64,000 bases of DNA, taken from NCBI GenBank assembly GCA_023105745.1, contig JALGQZ010000005.1:67597019-67661018 (forward strand), written 5' to 3'. This stretch comes from Austropuccinia psidii. Its lineage: Eukaryota; Basidiomycota; Pucciniomycetes; Pucciniales; Sphaerophragmiaceae. Both the position numbers and the translations under genes were made by a program. The notes beneath the pieces were generated by a model. It was not told where the DNA came from. It ran no database searches and worked only from the letters and a program-made list of their open reading frames with translations. Below are positions 34,961-45,400 of the stretch, piece after piece (the first letter of the stretch is position 1; each line of letters starts with the position of its first letter).

Positions 34961-36283
34961 ATGATTCCAGTTCAGCATAGCCCCCAAGCCAAGAATACAA
35001 GATCCCAGAGACATCAAGCTGTTCTCACTCCTACAGCAAGGGCTCCTCTTGACCGCACACAAACAGTTCATCAACTGAGTGCAAACTTGGACAGAGGACC
35101 ACCAATGGAAGGAGCAGCACCCTCCAGAAGAGGAGGTGTGAAGTCAAGAAGATCAAGATCATTCTCTGGCTTGTTGGGTGGCTATCCAAGCATTCCTCAA
35201 GGGCCTAGAAGCAGATTAGGGGGAGGAGTCTGAAGAAACTGAATTAGCAGATGCCTTGGCAGGTGCCCCTGAGGCTTCTGAAGCTCCAAATTTAGCCCTT
35301 TCTTATCAACCTCTTGTCTCTCAAGCAGAACCAGATTTTCTCAAAATGATGGAGCAGATGACCCAATTCATGGGTCAGCTCACTCAAGCAGTTGCCCCAA
35401 GGGACACTTCAAAAGTCGCTGCATTCAAGACTCCATCCATGAAGGCACCTGATTGTTTTGATGGTACTAAAGCTTATAAATTGAGAGGATTTATTCAATC
35501 CTGTCAATTAATCTTTCATAATGACCCAGCAAACTTCTTCTCTGACAGGAAGAAGGTGCTTTACTCAACTTCTTTTCTTACTGGTAGAGCTGGCAAATGG
35601 ATTGAACCCTATCTCTCAAATATCTCCAATGAAGACCCATCTTATCTCCTCAATAACTGGCAGTTATTTGAAACCCAGTTATTCACTCTGTTTGGTGATC
35701 CCAATGAAGTCAGAAAAGCTGAACAAGAGTTGGACAATTTGAGGATGAGGGAAAGTGGTCAAGTTTCCTTGTACATAGCTGATTGCAGAAGTTTAATGTC
35801 AAGAATTGAAGACTGGGGGAAAGGGCCTATATTGATGTGTATAGGAGAGGCTTGAAATCAAGATTGTTGGACCAATTGGCTTCTCACCCTGGAAACTTTG
35901 ATAGACCTCAAGAGATCATGGACATCACTTTGGAATTAGATACCAAATACCATGAGAGTCAGAAGGAAAAGGGTAGTCATCAAGAGAAGAAGCCTCCAAT
36001 CAGTGAATCCAACTCCTCCAAGCCCCCTCAAAGTTCATCATCAAAGAAGCCTTATCACAAGAAGAATAAGAAGGGGAAGGATTTTCAAGTGTCCAAAGAC
36101 AAGCCTCATGCTGCTCTCCCAAATAAGGACAATAAATTAATTGGTTCTGAACAGGAGAGGAGGATCAAAGAAGGCTTGTGCAATTATTGTGGTGGTAAAC
36201 ACCCATTTGAAAAATACTTCAAGAGGCCTGAGAATAGGCAAGGGTCATCAAAAGGCTTCCGTAGCAAGCAGGGAAAAGCCTGA
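34961..36283 (+). pseudogene. Gag of the chromovirus (two frameshifts)
   Basis: Structural protein forming the particle. The N-terminal part starts at 34961 (MIPVQHSPQAKNTRSQRH) and is basic and Arg/Ser-rich (SRRGGVKSRRSRSFSG). After a frame change at the GGGGG at 35219-35223 comes the capsid-type region (35256-35820), with FKTPSMKAPDCFDGT, FIQSCQLIFHND, LTGRAGKWIEPYL and LFTLFGDPNE. A second frame change at GGGGG (35815-35819) returns to the first frame. That frame contains RRGLKSRLLDQLASHP and a lysine-rich stretch. It also holds a zinc knuckle CNYCGGKHPFEKY in which the last zinc ligand, normally cysteine, is tyrosine (codon 36215-36217). The stop follows GKA. Both changes are single-base indels. 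The start is chosen as the first ATG in frame with the basic N-terminus. Confidence 0.85.
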
Positions 36284-36297
36284 GCTGGAAGCATGAT

Positions 36298-36648
36298 GTG
36301 TTCAATGGTTCTCACTTATTTCCTTCAAGAGCACAATTGTGCACTCTGAATACTAGTGTCAAGAAATATTTAAAATTTCTTATTTTTTCTTCAATCTCTG
36401 ATATTTTCTATAGTATTCTCATTGATTCTGGTGCTACAAACTCCTTTATTGCAAAGAATGTTGTTCGCAAGTACTCATTGACCATGTCAGAGCTCCCTGA
36501 AAAGATTCCTCTTTTCATTTTGGATTCCAATGAATCCACTTCCCTGTTCATCACCCATTATACCAAGTGGGTTGTTGATTTACCTTCCTTCCCAAGCTTT
36601 GAATGGAATTTCTTTATCATAGATTAACCCAAGGGAGAAGACCTGATA
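36298..36648 (+). pseudogene. Chromovirus protease domain
   Basis: Retropepsin cleaving Gag-Pol. ILIDSGATNSFIAKNV carries the catalytic Asp (codon at 36424) in a DSGA motif. A TAA stop at 36625-36627 follows NFFIID and interrupts the domain. The sequence continues in frame with GEDLILGYDFLSHFNPIIDW, the conserved LILGxDFL block. Pol here is in a different frame from the end of Gag, with 14 bases between the Gag stop and the first Pol ATG. How Pol was expressed in the intact family (readthrough, frameshift or fusion) cannot be told from this copy. Confidence 0.8.
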
Positions 36649-38517
36649 TTGGGCTATGATTTTCTTTCCCATTTTAATCCCATTATTGATTGGAAAAATG
36701 GATTGATCACCTATGATTCTAGTCATAAGGATTCTAGTGGTATTATTTCTTGTAATAGTAATGACTTTTCCACTGCTTTCACCAGTGTTGCTCTGGTTGG
36801 TGAACTTAAGACACCTTCCCTTCCTCCTTCTGTCCATAACCCCTCCATTTTTCCCTCTCAGTCATTACTTCCATTAAGAGATGAAGTCTTCAAAGAGATA
36901 AAAGATGTTGGAGAAGATGTTGCTATATATTCACTTCATCTCTTTCAAGGGGATATGGACCTTCCTCCTTTATCTTTTCATGCCTCCCTGGAGGATCAGT
37001 GGGATGAGGAGGAAGAGCCAGAAGAGATTGAAACTGTGCTGAAGGTAGTCCCTCCTGTTTATCACAAATATTTGGATGTATTCTCCAACGTGAAAGCAGA
37101 GAAACTTCCTCCACACTATGCCTGGGATAATCATATCAAACTGGAGGGTCTTATACCTCCAGTTGGTGTTATCTACTCTTTATCTAAAAATGAGTCAGAA
37201 ACACTGTGGGCCTACATTTCAGAGAATGTAGAGAAAGGTTTCATTAGACCAAGCTCCTCCTCAACAGGAGCACCTGTCCTTTTTGTCAAGAAAAAGGATG
37301 GTGGTCTTTGTTTTTGTGTTGACTACCGCAAACTTAATGCTGTCACTAGGAAGAACAGGTATCCTGTTCCTCCTATGAACCAGCTTCTTACCGTATTCAA
37401 TGGTGCTACTATCTTCTCCAAGATAGATCTGCGTGGCACTTATAATCTCCTGATAATTAAAGAGGGGGATGAGCACTTAACTGCCTTTAGAACCAAATAT
37501 GTTAGTTATTAGTATTTGGTTATGCCATTTGGCTTAACCAATGCTCCAGATTCATTCCAAAATCTTGTGAATGATATCTTTTCAGATTATTTGGATATTT
37601 TTGTTTTAGTGTACTTAGATGATATTATGGTCTTCTCTAGCTCTTTGGATGAGCATGTTAAACATGTGGCCTCTGTTCTCCAAAGACTGAGAGACAATAA
37701 TTTGTTTGCTAAAGCCTCAAAGTGTGTATTCCATGCCTCAAGTGTGGAATACTTGGGCTATGTTGTTTCAAGTGATGGCCTCAAGATGGATTCTTCAAAA
37801 GTTCAACAAATCCTCAATTGGCCTCAGCCCAAGAACATCAAGGCCCTCCAATTTTTTCTTGGCTTTGCCAACTTTTATTGTCGTTTCATTAAAAATTATT
37901 CCAAAAACATCTCTGCTCTCACTTCCCTCCTTAAAAAAGATTCTCCCTTTATCTTCAATGAGGAAGCTCTTAGTCAGTTTCAAATACTCAAAGAAGCTTT
38001 CACCACTGCTCCTATTATCTCTCATTTTAATCCTTCTCTACCAACTATTGTAGAAACTTATGCTTCTGATTATGCCTTGGGTGCTGTACTGAGTCAGGTG
38101 AATGACTCAGGAAAGCATCCCATTGCATTTGATAGGCGCAAGCTCTTACCAGCTGAACTCAACTATGAAATTCATGACAAGGAACTCCTTGGAATAGTTT
38201 GGGCTCTCAAGAGCTGGAGAGCTTTTCTCCTTTCTCTTTCTGATTCCTTTGAGGTCCTGACAGACCATTGTTCCCTTCAGTATTTTATGTCCTCTAAAGT
38301 CCTTACTTGTTGTCAAGCCCGTTGGGCAGAATTTCTATCTGAATTCCATTTTATCATCACTTACCGCCCAGGCAGGCTGGCCACTTTACCAGATGCCTTG
38401 TCACGTCGGGACGACATGTACCCAGAGAGGGGGTGGATTTCATCAGCAAGAATCCTCAAACTTTTCATCAAGTTCTCAAGAAAAATGAAATTCAAGAGTC
38501 AAGATTCTTTACAATAA
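36649..38517 (+). pseudogene. Chromovirus reverse transcriptase and RNase H
   Basis: After an acidic linker, RT begins near 37060 (VFSNVKAEKLPPH). It contains FVKKKDGGLCFCVDYRKLN, YPVPPM and KIDLRGTYN. A TAG at 37510-37512 precedes YLVMPFGLTNAP. The catalytic motif YLDD is at 37612-37623, followed by KCVFHASSVEYLGYVVS and FFLGFANFYCRFI. RNase H starts near 38020. Its first catalytic position reads VETYASDYALG with tyrosine (codon 38059-38061) where aspartate is invariant in the family. YEIHDKELLGIVWALKSWR and FEVLTDHCSLQYF follow, and the domain ends LPDALSRRDD. The frame is lost at GGGGG 38429-38433, so the last residues before the stop at 38517 are out of frame. RNase H of this copy would be inactive even without the stops. 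Confidence 0.9.
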
Positions 38518-39803
38518 AAGTTGATATGTTTTCAAATGTAGTTGATTAAATTCAAAGACAAGTATGGCAAGACAAAGATTATAAGGAAATCCTCAAGAAA
38601 TTAGCAAGAGGAGAATCAGTCCCAGACTATTCTCTTAAGCCTCAAGCAAACTTTTTATTGTTCAAAGATAGAGTAGTCATTCCAAGTAATCATGAAATTC
38701 AATTGGACATTCTTCAAAAGATTCATGACTCACCGTTGGCTGGCCATCCTGGCCAGGAGAAGACTCTCAAGCTCATCAAGAGGGATTTTTATTGGGCTGG
38801 CATGAATCAAATCATCAAGGACTATGTGTCCTCATGTCACCAATGTTCAAGAAACAAGAACATTCACCATAAGAAGTTTGGATTACTCAAGCCTCTTCAA
38901 ATTCCATCTGGTCCTTGGAATTCTTTATCAATGGACTTTATCACTCAATTGCCCTTGTAAAGCAACTTTGATTCAATTTTAGTAGTTGTAGACAGATTTT
39001 CAAAAATGGCAATATTTATTCCAACTTATTCAGCAATAACTGCTTTGGACTTAGCTCAAATCTTTATTAGTCATGTTTTTTCCAAACATGGTCTTCCAAT
39101 CAGTATTGTTAGTGATAGAGGTTCATTATTTGTTTCATCATTTTGGACTCAATTGTTTCAGCATCTCAAGATATCAAGAGATCTTTCAACTGCCTTTCAC
39201 CCTGAAACAGACAGACAGACAGAGAGGGTAAATCAGATTCTAGAACAGTATCTTCGGATGTATGTCAGTTACCATCAAGATGACTGGAACACCTGGCTCC
39301 CTCTGGCTGAATTTGCCTATAATAATGCAGAACATTCGTCAACAAAACAGTCTCCATTTTTCACTATTTATTGAAGAAATCCCAGCTTTGATTCAATTCA
39401 CATTTCTCAAGATACACCTGCTGGAAAGATATCATCAAAACTCCAATCAGTACAGCAAGTTGTCAGAGAATAATTAGAGTCAGCAATAAAGCATTTTAAG
39501 AAGTATGCAGATAAAAATAGAGCAATTCCACCTGATTTCCAACCTGGGGACAAAGTATGGCTAGCTTCCAAGAACATCAAGACAACAAGACCCACCAATA
39601 AGCTCTCAGAAAGATGGTTGGGACCCTTTGAGGTTCTGAAGAAGATTGGCAGCCATGCATATCACCTCAAGTTGTCTCAACAATGGAAGTCAGTTCACCC
39701 TGTTTTCCATGTGTCCTTGTTAGAACCAGTGAAGCAATCAACTATCCCAAATCAACACCAATTTCCACCACCTCCAGTAATAGTGGAAGAGCAAGAAGAA
39801 TGG
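38433..39803 (+). pseudogene. Chromovirus integrase
   Basis: Joins cDNA to chromosomal DNA. In frame from 38433 onward, with stops at 38547, 38958, 39372 and 39471. The zinc-binding HHCC region contains HDSPLAGHPGQ and SSCHQCSRN. The catalytic core has the first Asp in SMDFITQ (38934), the second in VSDRGSLF (39114) and Glu in QTERVNQ (39222). That leaves 35 residues between the last two (DD35E), so all three catalytic residues are kept. After the core come FAYNNAEHSSTKQSPFF and the GPY-type module DFQPGDKVWLASK, RWLGPFEVLKKIG, YHLKL and HPVFHVSLLEP. The C-terminal stop at 39804-39806 separates it from the chromodomain. Confidence 0.9.
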
Positions 39804-39998
39804 TAAGTGGCTCAGGTTCTGGACTCAAAACTCAAGAGAGGTACATTATGGCATCTAGTGGAGTGGAAAGAATTCAATGAAGACCCAGAAAGAACAACTT
39901 GGGAACCAGCTTCCAACCTTACCAACTCCCCAGACCTTGTCAAGGATATTCACACTTTGTATCCAGACAAGCCTGGCCCAAATGGCTCAAGAGTTTGA
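39804..39998 (+). pseudogene. C-terminal chromodomain of the integrase
   Basis: Reads VAQVLDSKLKRGTLWHLVEW, KEFNEDPERTTWEPASNL and LVKDIHTLYPDKPGP before a TGA at 39996. The aromatic positions of a chromodomain (W in LWHLVEW and W in TTWEP) are present. In chromoviruses this domain directs integration to modified histones, usually heterochromatin. An in-frame TAA (39804-39806) cuts it off from the integrase. Confidence 0.9.
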
Positions 39999-41652
39999 TT
40001 TATGGTGCTTGGTGGGGATTGGAGTTTATGAAAGTAAGTTCCTCTCCTGGCATGCACCTTTAAGGGGGTATTCTACCCAAATATGTTGTAAGCATCACCT
40101 TGGCCACTTTGTGAGCACTTGTCAATTTCTTTGGACAGGTTTAGAAGGCCTTGCAACATCAATACCCCGAATTTGGACCTTTCATCAAGATATGGCCAAA
40201 TTCCCTTTTTTCTTTTTTATTCTTTTTCCTTCTTTCACAAATTTTATTCCAAATTATGCCATTCAATATCTCTCAAGACATTCATTACCACAATTCATGT
40301 TATGGCATAATTTATTTTTCACTTATGGTGCTTGGTGGGGAGTGGAAGTTATGAAAGTAAGTTCCATCTCCTGGTATGCATCTCTGAGGGCTCTACTTCT
40401 TGTAAAACAACACCTTGGCCACTCTGTGAGCATCAAATGTTTGGTTTTATCTTTTCAAGAAAAATTATTGCCAAAATCAAGCAACTCACCACAAGAAGAT
40501 CAATCCTCAGAAGTTTTCTTATTTCTTTCTTTACTCTCTTTTTTTCTCTCATTTCTTTTTCATTTTTATTTTATTTCATTTTCTTTTACTTGTATGTTTT
40601 ATTTTTATTTTTATTTCTTATTTCAAAAGCAGTAGTCATCACTCCCATATCATGTTTGGGGAGTCAATTCATTCAATAATCAAAGAGCAAAACACTAGTA
40701 ATGGTAAAGACCAGCTACAGATAACCTTCATCAAAACTTCTTCAAGTCAGCCTTAAACTCATTCCTTAAGATCAAAATTGAAAGCCAAAACCCAATCAGC
40801 AAGGCATTTATGGCAATTGACCAGTCAAGGAGGGCATAAGAAGAAAGACATTCAGGAAGAAATCAAGATCAAAAAGGAAAAACTGCTTCAAATGGCCTAA
40901 TTGGGCAATTTCATGAATTTATGCACTTTGGCACAAATGGCCATATTAAACCTCAAAACTTCAAAATAGCTCATTTTTATCATTTTTCATCAAAATATGC
41001 TTAATTATGCATATTGGCAAATTTGCGCATTTTGCGCACTTTTGTGCAAAAAGCCTCTTTATCTTGTCAAAAGGCTTCAAAAGGCCTTTTTGGCCCATTT
41101 CATCATGATTGTGCATTTGCGCACTTTGCACAAAAATGCGCAAAATGGCCAGAATCCATTATAAGGCCATTTTTTTCAACTTTTTTCACCCATATATGCC
41201 ATAATGGCATATATGTGCATTTGCGCAAATTGGCCAAAAACCACTTTAATCACAAAATCAGGGATTTTGGCCAGGACTCCTGAAATGGTCCAAAACCTCA
41301 AGTATTGGCAATTTTATGCCAACACTCTCAAGATTCAAATTATGATGAAATCAGGTGTTCTTGGGACATAAGCCCAGGTCACCCCCTTTTCAAAAGCCAT
41401 GAGGACTCAAGAAAAGTTTAGTGAAGACACTCAAGACAAGAATGAAGGCATTTTGACGGAAAAGAGGGAATTCAGAATCAAGATCAAGGAGAAGATACCT
41501 ACAAGTGATTAAATAAAGATTTTGTTTGAGTATTGATTGAAGGAGAAAGTTTAATGGGATAAATTTAAGGAATTGGGGGAAAGAACTGTATGTATTGATT
41601 GCAATCTCATCAAGACTCACTATACTTATGGTGCTCAGAGCTCACCACTTTC
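39999..41652 (+). other. Long 3' region of the chromovirus
   Basis: Non-coding as far as I can judge. It holds a direct repeat of about 115 bp (40001-40120 and 40324-40435, both starting TTATGGTGCTTGGTGGGG or a variant) and a T-rich tract (40515-40625). It also holds a palindrome-rich segment with many TTTGCGCA/TGCGCAAA words (41018-41240). A frame at 39877-40635 (252 codons) stays open across the repeats and ends in a hydrophobic run, which is best explained by the T-rich tract. The last part leads to the purine tract. Confidence 0.5.
41018..41240. repeat. TGCGCA-rich palindromic segment
   Basis: Repeated words TTTGCGCA, TGCGCAAA and TGTGCA, together with GGCCATTTT/AAATGGCC and ATATGCC/GGCATAT pairs, make extensive secondary structure likely. 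It stands out because CG dinucleotides are scarce elsewhere in the window. Confidence 0.5.
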
Positions 41653-41662
41653 AAGAGGGGGA
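41653..41662 (+). other. Polypurine tract of the chromovirus
   Basis: AAGAGGGGGA followed by TAA and then the LTR start TGTCACAG at 41666. Expected place and composition for the plus-strand primer. Confidence 0.85.
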
Positions 41663-41665
41663 TAA

Positions 41666-42400
41666 TGTCACAGCCAAGGAGGCAGGGGAATTACCAATCA
41701 TCTTCAACAATCATTACTTCATTGATACCCTTCAAAACCCAATCAGCAAGGGGGTTTCATTCAGCATTCTCCAAATACAGTTTTCAGACCTCAATACAGT
41801 TTCATACAGGCAAGACCCAAATACAGGATTCACCAAATACAGGCCTGTCATCAATACAGGCGCAAATACCTGTATTGACTGTATAACCTGTATTGGATTC
41901 ACAAATACAGGATTCAATCCCACATCCAACTTCTTCCAGCATACAGGCAAGTATCTCAACACTCAAACTCCAAGGCTGGTATTTCTCACATATACCAGCC
42001 CTTCTTCATCCACCTGGGGGTTTTTCCCCCAGTTAATTAGAATATTGGATTTATTATTTAATATTCTTTTATTTCTCATTAAGAAATATCATTTTATTAT
42101 TTATTAAGTTAGTCTTTGCCTTCCCTCACCTGTTCAGTAGAGTCCTGGTGGCCATATCCTTTATTAATCCTTTTCTCTTTTCTGAACAGGTTGAAACAGT
42201 GGTACAGGATTATTTGTGGTTGGCTCTTTATTATTGCTTTTGTTTTCTCTAATATCTTTTTATGCTTATTATTTTATGACTAGGAATTTATCCTCTTACT
42301 CCATTATTCTTATCATTTGAGTATTTTATTCTGAGCCCTCCATAAGTAAGTCTGTTCACTGACTGCCAGGCCCTCTTCATTTAGAAGAGCCCCTGTGACA
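41666..42400 (+). repeat. 3' LTR (735 bp)
   Basis: Same ends as the 5' LTR. Nineteen bases longer because of an 18-bp insertion near 41870-41890 and one base near the GGGGG/TTTTT junction at about 42018. At the position matching the self-priming sequence it has one difference (AGTTAATTAGAATA). Confidence 0.95.
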
Positions 42401-42405
42401 TGTTG
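42401..42405. other. Target site duplication TGTTG, right
   Basis: Matches 33479-33483. Immediately downstream, ACCACTTT and AAAGTGGT (42406-42427) form a hairpin, so the element inserted at the base of a small inverted repeat. Confidence 0.9.
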
Positions 42406-45400
42406 ACCACTTTGTTGTAAAAGTGGTCCAAACGTAACAACAAGTAGACAGTTAGATTCTACTAGTTCATTAGTGAAGAATGCTTTCTTACAATATTTAA
42501 GGTATAACCCCTTGAAATCATGGTTTGAAGTTTAAAATATTAAATTTTGACAGAAAAGATGAGTTACAAGAAAACTCATCAAAAATAGATTTTGGATTAT
42601 GGAATGGAATTCTCTTGGAAGCTTAATGAGGACATGCCAAGATATCATAATCCACTCTCAGAATAGCTTTAGTGTGTATAAATTAAAAGGTATTAATGAT
42701 CAAAGTTTAAGCTTAAATTTGATCATTTATGATCACTCGCTGTAATCTTATTTTGGGTTTAACAGTCATATAAGTGATAAAACTGATTAATACTATTAGA
42801 TTATGATTAATACTAACAAAATACACAAAGTTTAGGCTTCTCCCAAGCCTATGACGTCATCAAGCTTAAAGTTACAGTGATAACTCTAAATAATGGTGTA
42901 ATAATGAGGTAAGATGGTTTTATCATGTTGTAATCATCACTAAACCTTAAAATATTGATCAATTATAGTAGAAAGCATCAGTACACTTCTACTGGAAGCC
43001 TTCTGGACTCTAGAAGGGAGGTATTTAATATAAATAGAGCTCTTTTTGCTCTATTTTCCCCTCAGACACTTACAAAATACTAAAAAATTGAAACAAAAAG
43101 GTAATTTCTTTACTCTTTATATATAAAATTCTTATATTCTTAAAGATCAAATATTATCCTTATTATAATCATCATTCTTGACGTGATTACTTCAATTATT
43201 TAACTGTTTTGTTCAAAATTCTCTTAAAAACCTCAAATCCACGTAAGATTAACATGAATTTTAATTTCTCTTAATTTTTATGGTAAATACAATTTAAATA
43301 AGTTGTATTTATATTATTTGGTGTAAAATCATTCAAAATTATTATATTAAGTGTTAAAAGTAGGTTATTTCCCCTTATTATAATAATTTTCTCTCTATTA
43401 TTACTTTAATAATTCTTTAATTAATATAAATAGTATTTATATTAATTTATAACTTTAATATTAGTAATATTATTGTTTTTTATCAATAAGAAACAAATTT
43501 TTACAGCTTTATTATTTGTTGGTAACAATAATAAAGTGCCTTTAAATATATTAATTATCTTATATTAATATATTTATTTATTATATTATTATATTTATTT
43601 AATAATATAATTATTTTTACGCCATAATTATAGCAATTCTTTATTATTATAATTATTTTTTTATCTTATTTATTTTATTCATAAGGACATTCATTGTACA
43701 ATAAGTAAAATATTAGTAATTTTTACTTATTGTTTCATAGTCAAACCTTACATAATTAAATTCAAAGAGTTTAATACAATGATAGAATTGATACAGCTTC
43801 TTAAATTATTTTATGATTCCATTCATTATTATATAAATATTTGATCATTAATGGAATGAGTAATCAAAATTATTTCATGGAGGATTCTAAGACTTCAATT
43901 GTTTGAGACAGCTTTACCACATAAGAATATTCTAAATAGGATGATCCATAGATTCTTCAGTGAGAAAAAGGGCCATTTTATCTTTTTTAAAATGTTTTTA
44001 TACTTATATTTTAGTCAAAAAGACAAATTTTACCAAATATCAATAAATAAGGACAGAATTTGGCTTCAACTTTCAATACAGGTGTCCTTTATTCTTATAA
44101 ATGTGTCTCGAAAAACAGGTATAGAATCTTTGACCCTTGAAAGGTGAAAATCTTTGTGAGAGGCCATAAACTAAGCCCTGGGATAACCTCAACATTTTAT
44201 AGCCACACATAGAGCCTAAATAGAGTGAAAATTTCTTATATTAAACATCTTTTAGTACCTATGGGCCTCTAATCAAAAGATAACAGGTGTAAAAACTGGT
44301 ATCTTATACAGCCAATTCCGTCCAAGAAATATTTAATTTCAGATATCTCCCTCAATTATTGAGATAAAATGAAATGAAGAAGAAATAAATGAAATAATCT
44401 ATGGGCTCTTAATTCCCCCCTTTCTCTTTATACAGAATCTATCAGTCCTGGAATTTTTCATCAATTTCAGATAATATTTATTTAAGATAATATATATTTA
44501 AGCCCAGGAAACTCAGTATTTTTTGATTACATTTTCAATCTCTTAAATCACATTTCATGTATTGTATGAATTATTCAAAGCTTAAAGGGCTTGTTTCAAA
44601 GTTTATGAAACATATATTTTTGGCTATGAAGCTTGAAGCCAAGATATTTTCCTCAGTTATTTAAATAAAGGATTTCTTAGTGCCTTTCATTGAAGGGATT
44701 TATTATTACTCAAAATTGGTTGTATATTGAGAGAGTAAGTGTAAGAAATATTTCAAAGTCAGTTGCATTCCGATTCTTTAAAGGTGAAAAATAGCTAGGC
44801 TTCTTTTCAGGGGATAATTTGGAAAATATAGCTGAGGAATCTCATATTTTCACATATTCTATGAGCTTATGTACAAAATTTGTTAATTAAGATGAGAGGT
44901 TAAGTTCAGTTCTTATATCCGTGGAATATATGGATGAAGATAATATATTATCAAGTAAATGTGAGCCTGAAACAATGTAAAGAACGAAATTCTATACAAT
45001 ATTCTGACAAGTATTTCTCCATTTGCGCGTTGATTTCGTTCAATTTTGTAAAAATTTCCAATGTCTCAATTAATGATCCCACAACATGGATTATTTTTTT
45101 TTATGAAAAATATTCCTTTTTTTAATAGTTCTTGTTTCCATTATGGATCTTTTTATAGTAATTTTTGTTAATATGATAGATTTCTTGACTGAATGTAAAT
45201 CTCTATCATCTGGAATTTCATTTTGAATATCTAAATAAAACATTTGAAGAGTATTAATTATCTCTACAATAATCTTCAGAGCTCTTATCAAACATATCTT
45301 CTTAGACAAAAAATAGTTAAAGTTCATTTTAAGGAATATCATATATTTCAAAATAAGTTTTTAAATTAACTTTCATATTTTTCCATTATTGTTAAATTAT

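Larger units (their letters stand above)
33484..42400 (+). mobile_element. Complete Ty3/chromovirus LTR retrotransposon
   Basis: An 8917-bp element bounded by LTRs starting TGTCACAG and ending CTGTGACA. It has a perfect 5-bp target duplication and a purine tract before the 3' LTR. Order: LTR, putative self-priming site, leader, Gag, protease, RT, RNase H, integrase, chromodomain, 1.65-kb 3' region, LTR. Gag and Pol are in different frames separated by a short gap. Coding is interrupted by stops at 36625, 37510, 38547, 38958, 39372, 39471 and 39804. Indels occur at G-runs near 35219, 35815 and 38429. By my manual comparison the LTRs differ at about 16 positions plus an 18-bp and a 1-bp indel (about 98% identity), so insertion is recent although this copy cannot encode intact proteins. 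Confidence 0.95.

Noticed and set aside
39877..40635. 252-codon frame as an envelope-like third gene
   Set aside because: It overlaps the chromodomain in another frame, crosses a duplicated block, and its hydrophobic end comes from a T-rich tract. No signal peptide or cysteine pattern supports a glycoprotein.
33484..42400. RIP (repeat-induced point mutation) as cause of the stops in the Ty3 copy
   Set aside because: LTR differences and stop codons are not dominated by C-to-T or G-to-A changes; transversions are at least as common.
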